Shown here: positions 6,387 to 11,608 of the stretch, piece by piece
Layout: each line of letters starts with the position of its first letter
Position numbering within the stretch: the stretch's first letter is position 1
Source: Neisseria uirgultaei
GTDB lineage: Bacteria > Pseudomonadota > Gammaproteobacteria > Burkholderiales > Neisseriaceae
NCBI RefSeq assembly: GCF_962719845.1
Contig: NZ_CAUIYF010000023.1
Coordinates: 1-15,915 of the forward strand
Direction of reading: 5' to 3'
Length of the DNA stretch: 15,915 nucleotides
Translations under genes and position numbers: made by a program
Notes under the pieces: generated by a model
The model's input: the letters and a program-made list of their open reading frames with translations, nothing else
What the model was told of the DNA's origin: nothing
The model's database searches: none

Positions 6387-7457
6387 CTACCTGCCCCGGT
6401 AAAAACTGCTGGCAAAATATTTCTGGACACCCTCACGCAGCAATACCAATGTTACGGCAGCCAAAGGTAATCCTGCCAACATTCCGACAAAGCCCATCAG
6501 CTGTCCGAACGCCATCAGCGAAAAGATAACCCAAAACGGCGACAGGCCGATACGGTCTCCCACAATTTTCGGTGTAATAAAAAAACTTTCGAGAAACTGT
6601 CCGACGGCAAAAACCGCCCAAACAGCCAAGATTCCGTTCCACGAACCGAACTGGAGCAAGGCGGCGGCGGTTGCCAGCAGCAGTCCCGTGAACGCGCCCA
6701 AATAGGGAACAAATACCAAAATACCGGCAACCATACCGATAGCAAATCCCGAATCCAGTCCGACCAGCACCAACCCCAAGCCGTAAACCAAACCCATAAT
6801 CAGCATCACCAGAAGCTGCCCGCGCAAAAATTCGCCCAATACCTCGTTCAAATTGCCTGTAATGCGCGTATAAGCACCGGCAAAACGCCTCGGAACCAGT
6901 TTGGCGATGCCGCACGACCACCGCTGCCAATCCAGCAGGAAATAGTAAAGCAGCAGGGGAAACAGCAGCAGGTTGCCGATACTGCTGACAATATTGCCGC
7001 CTTGCCTCATCAAAACGGGAAACCACGCCTTAAGCGCGTTGCTCAACTCGCCCGTATGCGCCTGAAGCCATGCGATAACGGATGCCTGATCGATTTCCAC
7101 ATATCCGCCTATGGTATTTTTCAACCACGGCAGCAACGTGTTTTGCACAAAACCTACAAGCTGGGGCAGGCGCGATGCCAAATTGTTGAACTGTCCGACC
7201 AGCATAGGGACAATAATCAAAAGCAGCGACAGCAATACAATCAAGGCAGACACCATCACGGACATTGACGCAAAGGCACGGTTCAAACCCTTTTTCTGCA
7301 ACCATTCGACCAAAGGATCCAACACATATGCCAACACCGCCGCAACCGCAAACGGAGTCAAAGTATCGCCCAGCGCGTAAACCAGCCAGACCAAGGCAGC
7401 AAATGCAGCACCGGCACCCATCCACGGCTTGATGCCCCGTCCTTTCCTCCGATACAT
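6387..7457 (-). CDS. AI-2E/PerM-family membrane transporter
   Basis: I choose the ATG at 7457 (MYRRKGRGIK), with GGAAGG about 9 bases upstream; the GTG at 7466 would sit directly on that site. The 356-residue protein has two or three N-terminal membrane segments (FAALVWLVYALGD; FAVAAVLAYVLDPLVEWL; VMVSALIVLLSLLLIIVP), a soluble loop at about 85-140, and a C-terminal membrane bundle with the family pattern LRGQLLVMLIMGLVYGLGL, then GILVFVPYLGAFTGLLLA, then FITPKIVGDRIGLSPF. Members range from autoinducer-2 exporters to sodium/proton antiporters, so the substrate is not assignable. It converges on the SPFH operon and is divergent from ybeD. Confidence 0.93.
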   Translation of the reverse strand: MYRRKGRGIKPWMGAGAAFAALVWLVYALGDTLTPFAVAAVLAYVLDPLVEWLQKKGLNRAFASMSVMVSALIVLLSLLLIIVPMLVGQFNNLASRLPQLVGFVQNTLLPWLKNTIGGYVEIDQASVIAWLQAHTGELSNALKAWFPVLMRQGGNIVSSIGNLLLFPLLLYYFLLDWQRWSCGIAKLVPRRFAGAYTRITGNLNEVLGEFLRGQLLVMLIMGLVYGLGLVLVGLDSGFAIGMVAGILVFVPYLGAFTGLLLATAAALLQFGSWNGILAVWAVFAVGQFLESFFITPKIVGDRIGLSPFWVIFSLMAFGQLMGFVGMLAGLPLAAVTLVLLREGVQKYFASSFYRGR

Positions 7458-7491
7458 AAAATCCACCCTTCCGAAAATAATATTGTGCGCC

Positions 7492-7518
7492 AGTATAGCA
7501 GAACCGCCGCGCCGTCAA
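7492..7518 (-). promoter_or_regulatory. Promoter for the PerM-like gene
   Basis: On the minus strand TTGACG (7518-7513) and TATACT (7497-7492) are separated by 15 bases, about 35 bases upstream of the ATG. Both hexamers match well; the spacer is shorter than ideal. Confidence 0.45.
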
Positions 7519-7579
7519 AAAAGCCTCCGCCTTCCCGATAGCCTGTTATCGCGGTTTAGGCTAAAATAACGCACATCCG

Positions 7580-7602
7580 ATGCCGTCTGACTCAGACGGC
7601 AT
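7580..7602. repeat. 23-bp DUS-derived palindrome upstream of ybeD
   Basis: ATGCCGTCTGA, one C, TCAGACGGCAT: two DUS copies fused head to head, each missing the final A. The one-base centre and the lack of a T run make it a poor terminator. It sits in the likely 5' untranslated region of ybeD, after a TAAAAT -10-like box (7562-7567) that has no clear -35. Confidence 0.8.
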
Positions 7603-7627
7603 ACCGTACACGATAAGGCAGCACATC

Positions 7628-7903
7628 ATGACCGAACAAAAAAACAAAACATCCCTCATCGAATTTCCCTGCACTTTCCCATTAAAAGTAATGGGCGCGG
7701 TGCATCCCGAGTTCGAGCAGGCGGTATTGGACACCGTCCGCCTTCACGCCCCTGACACGCAGGCGCACCACATCACCACGCGTCCGAGCAGCAAAGGCAA
7801 CTATACCGGCGCCACCGTTCAGGTGAAGGTTGAAAACCAAGAACAATTGGACAACATCTACCGCGCGCTGACTTCGCACGAACTGGTCAAAGTGGTACTT
7901 TGA
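7628..7903 (+). CDS. ybeD: DUF493/YbeD-family protein
   Basis: The start is ATG 7628 (MTEQKNKTS), giving 91 residues, the family length. The alternative in-frame start at 7580 lies in the DUS palindrome. The conserved DUF493 pattern is present: IEFPCTFPLKVMG, then VLDTVRLHAPD, then RPSSKGNYTGATVQVKVEN near the C-terminus, ending KVVL. These small ACT-like-fold proteins commonly precede lipB, as here (one base between the TGA and the lipB ATG). Their function is not established; a role in lipoate metabolism is inferred from position only. Confidence 0.95.
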   Translation: MTEQKNKTSLIEFPCTFPLKVMGAVHPEFEQAVLDTVRLHAPDTQAHHITTRPSSKGNYTGATVQVKVENQEQLDNIYRALTSHELVKVVL

Positions 7904-7904
7904 G

Positions 7905-8528
7905 ATGAAAATCATACACAAAGGTTTGGTCGAATATCTGCCGACTTTTGAAGCGATGAAAACCTTTAATGCCGGACGGAATGCAGACACCGAAGACGAA
8001 CTGTGGGTCGTCGAACACCCGCCCGTCTTTACGCAAGGACTGGCGGGAAAACCCGAACACCTGCTGATTCGCGACGACATCCCCGTCGTCCAAATCGACC
8101 GTGGCGGGCAGATTACCTATCACGGGCCCGGGCAATTGGTCGTTTATACGATGATTGATTTCAAACGGCGCAAAACCAGTGTCAGAAACATCGTTTCCGC
8201 GCTTGAAAACAGCATCATCGCCACATTGGCGGAATACGGCATCGAAGCGGCGGCAGACCCCGAACGCCCCGGCGTTTACGTCGGCGAACGCAAAATCGCC
8301 TCACTGGGGCTGCGTATCAAAAACGGCTCCGTCTATCACGGGCTCGCACTCAACGTCAATATGGATTTAAGCCCGTTTACCCACATCAACCCCTGCGGCT
8401 ACGCCGGTATGGAAATGACGCAAATTGCGGATTTTGTCCAACCCTGCCCCACGCCGGACGAAGTTGCCGCCAAACTCACCGCACACCTTGAAACACAACT
8501 CACACCGAAAGCAGACAACAATGAGTGA
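7905..8528 (+). CDS. lipB: Octanoyl-[ACP]:protein N-octanoyltransferase
   Basis: LipB moves octanoyl from acyl carrier protein to the lipoyl domains of 2-oxoacid dehydrogenases and GcvH, the first step of lipoate synthesis. The 207-residue protein shows VVEHPPVFTQG at 35-45, the RGGQITYHGPGQLV signature at 66-79, the catalytic Lys130 in GERKIASLG, HGLALNVN at 145-152, and the catalytic Cys164 in INPCGYAGM. It starts one base after the ybeD stop codon and overlaps lipA by 8 bases, so the three genes are translationally coupled. Confidence 0.98.
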   Translation: MKIIHKGLVEYLPTFEAMKTFNAGRNADTEDELWVVEHPPVFTQGLAGKPEHLLIRDDIPVVQIDRGGQITYHGPGQLVVYTMIDFKRRKTSVRNIVSALENSIIATLAEYGIEAAADPERPGVYVGERKIASLGLRIKNGSVYHGLALNVNMDLSPFTHINPCGYAGMEMTQIADFVQPCPTPDEVAAKLTAHLETQLTPKADNNE

Positions 8529-9504
8529 AATCAAAACCGACGACCCCAAACGCGGCATCAAACTCAGAGGCGCGGACAAAACCGCCCGCATCCCCATCAA
8601 AGTTGTCCCCCTTCAGGAAAAACTGAAAAAGCCCGAATGGATACGCGCCAAACTCCCATCGCGCAAATTCTTTGAAATCAAAGACATTTTGCGCGAACAA
8701 AAAATGCACACCGTTTGCGAGGAAGCCTCCTGCCCCAACATCGGCGAATGCTTCAGCAAAGGCACGGCGACCTTCATGATTATGGGCGACATCTGCACCC
8801 GCCGCTGCCCGTTCTGCGACGTGGGACACGGCCGTCCGAATATGCTCGACCCCGACGAACCGAAAAACCTCGCAGAATCCGTCAAAGCCATGAACCTGCG
8901 TTACGTCGTCATCACCTCGGTTGACCGCGATGACCTGCGCGACGGCGGCGCCCAACACTTCGCCGACTGCATCAAAGCCATCCGCGAAACCAGCCCGAAC
9001 ACCAAAATCGAAATTCTCGTCCCCGACTTCCGCGGCCGCTTGGACATCGCACTCAAAATCCTTGCCGAAACCCCGCCCGACGTGATGAACCACAACTTGG
9101 AAACCCATCCGAGCCTGTACAAAAAAGCTCGTCCCGGTGCCAATTATCAACATTCTTTAGACTTATTAAAACGTTATAAAGAAATGATGCCGCATATTCC
9201 CACAAAATCCGGCATTATGGTCGGCTTAGGAGAAACCGACGAAGACGTGCGTGAAATTATGCGCGATATGCGGGCGCACAATATCGAGATGATTACCATC
9301 GGACAGTACCTCCAGCCTTCAGACGGCCACTTGCCTGTCTTGCGCTACGTTACGCCCGAACAATTCAAAATATTTGAAAAAGAAGCATACGAACTGGGCT
9401 TTACCAATGCCGCCATCGGTGCGATGGTACGTTCAAGTTACCATGCCGACGAACAGGCGGCGGAAGCCTTGCGCGAAAGCCACGGCGGTTGCGGGCATCA
9501 TTAA
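8521..9504 (+). CDS. lipA: Lipoyl synthase (radical SAM)
   Basis: LipA inserts two sulfurs into octanoyl groups on target proteins. The start is ATG 8521 inside the end of lipB, giving 327 residues. The auxiliary-cluster cysteines are Cys66, Cys71 and Cys77 (CEEASCPNIGEC). The radical-SAM cluster cysteines are Cys92, Cys96 and Cys99 (CTRRCPFC). MVRSSYHADEQA near the end supplies the conserved serine of the auxiliary cluster. Codons at about 9127-9300 turn AT-rich (four TTA, many CAT, AAT, TAT) against C-rich neighbours, and an internal uptake sequence lies at 9318-9327: signs of a recombined patch. Confidence 0.98.
   Translation: MSEIKTDDPKRGIKLRGADKTARIPIKVVPLQEKLKKPEWIRAKLPSRKFFEIKDILREQKMHTVCEEASCPNIGECFSKGTATFMIMGDICTRRCPFCDVGHGRPNMLDPDEPKNLAESVKAMNLRYVVITSVDRDDLRDGGAQHFADCIKAIRETSPNTKIEILVPDFRGRLDIALKILAETPPDVMNHNLETHPSLYKKARPGANYQHSLDLLKRYKEMMPHIPTKSGIMVGLGETDEDVREIMRDMRAHNIEMITIGQYLQPSDGHLPVLRYVTPEQFKIFEKEAYELGFTNAAIGAMVRSSYHADEQAAEALRESHGGCGHH
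9318..9327 (-). other. 10-base DUS inside lipA
   Basis: TTCAGACGGC is the core DUS on the minus strand; the outer two bases (CA instead of AT) do not fit the 12-mer. It encodes the SDG of QPSDGHLP. It lies just downstream of the AT-rich lipA patch. Confidence 0.8.
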
Positions 9505-9569
9505 ACTCGGAACACCGCGCCAAAGTGAAGAACGATTCCCTGCGCAAGCTGCACCCGTGTTAGCCGACT

Positions 9570-9598
9570 ATGCCGTCTGAAAGCCCTTCAGACGGCAT
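9570..9598 (+). terminator. DUS-pair terminator after lipA
   Basis: ATGCCGTCTGAA (9570-9581) and TTCAGACGGCAT (9587-9598) form a perfect 12-bp stem with loop AGCCC, 66 bases after lipA. AATTTATT follows rather than a clean T run. Confidence 0.85.
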
Positions 9599-9852
9599 AA
9601 TTTATTCCCAAAATCCGATAATCTCAAAAGAATCTGTTAGTTAATGAGAACGATTCATTATAAATTTTGATAAAAAACCGCACAGTATTTGCTTTTCGCT
9701 ATGGTTAACAAGTGTAAATGTTCTTTATGGATGATATGGATTCTTAGTTTTAACAGCACAAAAAACCGATAAAAAACAGCATACTGATTTGGAAGGCATC
9801 GGGGAATACGCCCTATTTCTTTTGATAATTGTTTGTATTTTAAATAGAAAAT
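9599..9852. other. AT-rich gene-free interval between lipA and bfrA
   Basis: Apart from the Fur-like dyad listed separately and a weaker Fur-like half (GATAAT at 9824-9829), I see no gene or RNA here. Open frames are short and look accidental. From memory, at least one meningococcal genome (MC58) carries several extra genes between lipA and bfrA, so this may be an insertion hotspot that is empty here. Confidence 0.5.
9642..9660. promoter_or_regulatory. Fur-box-like dyad
   Basis: TAATGA, GAACGAT, TCATTA form a 19-bp dyad resembling neisserial Fur boxes. A TATAAA -10-like box (9659-9664) overlaps its right end, with no convincing -35. The bfrA ATG is about 290 bases away, so any effect on bfrA would be from a distance. 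Confidence 0.35.
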
Positions 9853-9881
9853 TTGTCATGCCGACAGCTTTTACATACAAT
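9853..9881 (+). promoter_or_regulatory. Sigma70 promoter for bfrA-bfrB
   Basis: TTGTCA (9853-9858), a 17-base spacer, and TACAAT (9876-9881), each 5 of 6 matches to consensus. The start would be near 9888, giving about 65 bases of leader before the bfrA ATG. Confidence 0.65.
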
Positions 9882-9952
9882 GCACGCATCCCGAACAGTG
9901 CTACATCCACTGTTTAACCACACGAAACCCAAATTAAGAAAAGAGAAATATT

Positions 9953-10417
9953 ATGCAAGGCAATCAAGCAGTTTTAGATTACATGAACGAATTGCTGTCT
10001 GGCGAGCTGGCGGCGCGCGACCAATACTTCATCCACTCCCGCCTCTACTCCGAATGGGGATACAGCAAATTGTTCGAACGTCTCAATCACGAGATGGAAG
10101 AAGAAACCACACACGCCGAAGACTTTATCCGACGCATCCTGATGCTGGGCGGTACGCCGAAAATGGCGCGCGCCGAACTGAATATCGGTACGGACGTGGT
10201 TTCCTGCCTCAAAGCCGACCTGCAAATCGAATATGAAGTGCGCGACGCTTTGAAAAAAGGCATCAAACTGTGTGAAGAAGCGCAAGACTATGTTTCCCGC
10301 GATTTGATGGTTGCCCAATTGAAAGACACCGAAGAAGACCACGCACACTGGTTGGAACAGCAGCTGCGCCTGATTGAACTGATCGGCGAAGGCAACTACT
10401 ACCAAAGCCAACTGTAA
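9953..10417 (+). CDS. bfrA: Bacterioferritin subunit A (ferroxidase subunit)
   Basis: This 154-residue four-helix ferritin stores iron as ferric mineral in a 24-subunit shell. The start ATG 9953 follows AAGAGAAA. Di-iron ferroxidase residues are present: Glu18 (SGELA), Glu51 and His54 (EETTHAED), Glu93 (QIEYE), Glu127 and His130 (TEEDH). The haem-ligand methionine expected at position 52 is Thr, so a BfrA homodimer cannot bind haem in the usual way. bfrB follows after 27 bases, supplying the complementary features. It is transcribed from the promoter at 9853. Confidence 0.97.
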   Translation: MQGNQAVLDYMNELLSGELAARDQYFIHSRLYSEWGYSKLFERLNHEMEEETTHAEDFIRRILMLGGTPKMARAELNIGTDVVSCLKADLQIEYEVRDALKKGIKLCEEAQDYVSRDLMVAQLKDTEEDHAHWLEQQLRLIELIGEGNYYQSQL

Positions 10418-10444
10418 CCGCGCTGACCGACAAAAGGAGTCCGT

Positions 10445-10918
10445 ATGAAAGGCGACCGTCTGGTTATCCGCGAGCTGAACAAAAACTTAGGCTTGCTGCT
10501 GGTAACCATCAACCAATATTTCCTTCACGCCCGTATTTTGAAAAACTGGGGCTTTGAAGAACTGGGCGAACATTTCTTCAAACAGTCCATCGTTGAAATG
10601 AAAGCTGCCGACGATTTGATCGAGCGCATTCTGTTCCTCGAAGGCCTGCCGAACCTGCAAGAACTGGGCAAGCTTCTGATTGGCGAGTCCACCGAAGAAA
10701 TCATCGCCTGCGATTTGACCAAAGAACAGGAAAAACACGAAGCCCTGCTTGCTGCCATTGCTACAGCAGAAGCGCAACAGGATTACGTCAGCCGTGATTT
10801 GTTGGAAAAACAAAAAGACACCAACGAAGAACACATCGACTGGCTCGAAACCCAGCAGGAACTGATCGGCAAAATTGGTTTGCCGAACTACCTGCAAACA
10901 GCGGCGCAAGAGGACTAA
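10445..10918 (+). CDS. bfrB: Bacterioferritin subunit B (haem-binding subunit)
   Basis: This 157-residue bacterioferritin starts at ATG 10445 behind AAAGGAG. The haem ligand Met52 is present (VEMKAADDLIERILFLEG). Ferroxidase positions are degraded by alignment with E. coli Bfr: Leu replaces Glu18 (GLLLV), Ala replaces His54 (EMKAA), and Asn replaces Glu127 (TNEEH), while Glu51, Glu94 and His130 remain. BfrB therefore probably supplies haem, as an electron path for iron release, to a mixed shell with BfrA. Two-subunit bacterioferritins are known in Neisseria. Same transcript as bfrA. Confidence 0.97.
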   Translation: MKGDRLVIRELNKNLGLLLVTINQYFLHARILKNWGFEELGEHFFKQSIVEMKAADDLIERILFLEGLPNLQELGKLLIGESTEEIIACDLTKEQEKHEALLAAIATAEAQQDYVSRDLLEKQKDTNEEHIDWLETQQELIGKIGLPNYLQTAAQED

Positions 10919-10956
10919 AACACAAACCACTGCCAAATACAGCAGTCCCCTGCACC

Positions 10957-10995
10957 ATCAGACGGCATATCCGGGCAATCGGATAGGCCGTTTTT
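10957..10995 (+). terminator. Terminator after bfrB, with a variant DUS
   Basis: ACGGCATATCCG (10962-10973) pairs with CGGATAGGCCGT (10980-10991) with small internal mismatches, followed by T5. Its left arm lies in ATCAGACGGCAT (10957-10968), a DUS with one mismatch. It ends the bfrA-bfrB transcript. Confidence 0.7.
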
Positions 10996-11022
10996 CTTTG
11001 CGGTTTGCGAATAAAATCTAAA

Positions 11023-11064
11023 TTGATTTGAATCAATACTTGATAACGGTTTTAGTTTGATAAT
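11023..11064 (+). promoter_or_regulatory. FNR-dependent (class II) promoter
   Basis: TTGAT-TTGA-ATCAA (11023-11036) is a perfect FNR consensus inside a 16-bp palindrome. GATAAT at 11059-11064 is the -10, giving a start near 11071. The FNR centre (11029.5) is then at -41.5, the class II activator position. No coding start lies within the following 160 bases. Confidence 0.85.
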
Positions 11065-11070
11065 ACCGAC

Positions 11071-11175
11071 ATGAAATCTAGATTGCTTGTTTGCTGTTTC
11101 CCAATCCGTCTTGATTTTACCTCTTTCCTCTTGATGTGTGTGTGTTTGGGTGTGGCTGCCGCCACCCCTTTTTTT
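11071..11175 (+). ncRNA. aniS: Anaerobically induced small RNA AniS
   Basis: From the inferred start to the T run is about 105 bases with no plausible open frame, a pyrimidine-rich middle (CCCAATCCGTCTTGATTTTA, then CTCTTTCCTC) and a 3' hairpin with a long U tail of the kind Hfq binds. Position (between bfrB and the XRE gene) and a perfect FNR box match the meningococcal sRNA AniS, described as FNR-controlled and Hfq-dependent and made under oxygen limitation. The identification is from memory of the literature plus the promoter and terminator seen here; exact ends are inferred. Confidence 0.8.
11148..11175 (+). terminator. Rho-independent terminator of AniS
   Basis: GGG, a bulged T, and GTGGC (11148-11156), loop TGCC, then GCCACCCC and T7 (11169-11175). 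A strong hairpin plus U-run. Confidence 0.88.
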
Positions 11176-11183
11176 AGCTTTTA

Positions 11184-11204
11184 TGTGAAGTAAAATCCGT
11201 AACA
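11184..11204. promoter_or_regulatory. NHTF recognition box over the XRE gene promoter
   Basis: TGTGA, 11 bases, TAACA matches exactly the TGTNA-N11-TNACA box reported (from memory) for the neisserial XRE regulator NHTF. The likely -10 TAAAAT (11191-11196) lies in its centre, so binding would block the promoter; the -35 region is only T-rich. Autorepression is expected. Confidence 0.7.
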
Positions 11205-11239
11205 GCAAATGCTTAACTTTAACATTTATCCGGAAGCAA

Positions 11240-11560
11240 ATGATGGGCAACAAATTGACTCCGCCTGCCGAACTGCCTGACGAACAGGATTTGCGGGCAG
11301 TATTGGCATACAATATGCGGCTTTTCCGCGTGAACAAGGGCTGGTCGCAAGAAGAATTGGCGCGGCAATGCGGTTTGGACAGGACTTATGTGTCGGCAGT
11401 CGAGCGCAAACGCTGGAACATCGCCCTGTCGAATATCGAAAAAATGGCGGCGGCTTTGGGCGTGGCGGCGTATCAGTTGCTGCTGCCGCCGCAGGAACGG
11501 TTGAACCTGATGACCAATTCCGCCGATACCCGACAAATGCCGTCTGAAAGCGGTATTTGA
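11240..11560 (+). CDS. XRE-family regulator NHTF
   Basis: This 106-residue protein starts at ATG 11240 behind GGAAG; the adjacent ATG 11243 is equally possible. Residues about 20-77 are a Cro/C1-type helix-turn-helix: LAYNMRLFRVNKGWSQEELA, then CGLDRTYVSAVERKRWNIAL, then IEKMAAALGV. It resembles restriction-modification C proteins, but no such genes are nearby. Position before glnD and the operator upstream identify it as the protein named NHTF, reported as the binding partner of the DNA mimic DMP19 and proposed to act in nitrogen response. The C-terminal tail (QMPSES) is encoded by a DUS (11537-11548), so that end may be free to drift. glnD follows after 48 bases, probably on the same transcript. 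Confidence 0.88.
   Translation: MMGNKLTPPAELPDEQDLRAVLAYNMRLFRVNKGWSQEELARQCGLDRTYVSAVERKRWNIALSNIEKMAAALGVAAYQLLLPPQERLNLMTNSADTRQMPSESGI
11537..11548 (+). other. DUS within the 3' end of the XRE gene
   Basis: A perfect 12-mer ATGCCGTCTGAA in coding sequence, 13 bases before the end of the gene, with no inverted partner. Confidence 0.9.
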
Positions 11561-11608
11561 CCGCTGAACCATCCGCCTCCCTTTTTCCCGCCAATCGAAA
11601 GAATAAAA

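Noticed and set aside
8500..9153. Antisense open frame of 217 codons over lipA
   Set aside because: The Gly/Ala/Val/Phe-rich composition mirrors GC-rich lipA codons, and lipA is clearly the real gene.
9824..9842. Second Fur box just upstream of the bfrA -35
   Set aside because: Only the left half (GATAAT) matches well; about 11 of 19 positions is too weak to call.
9725..9910. 61-codon minus-strand open frame in the lipA-bfrA gap
   Set aside because: It overlaps the bfrA promoter, lacks a ribosome site and has no recognisable pattern.
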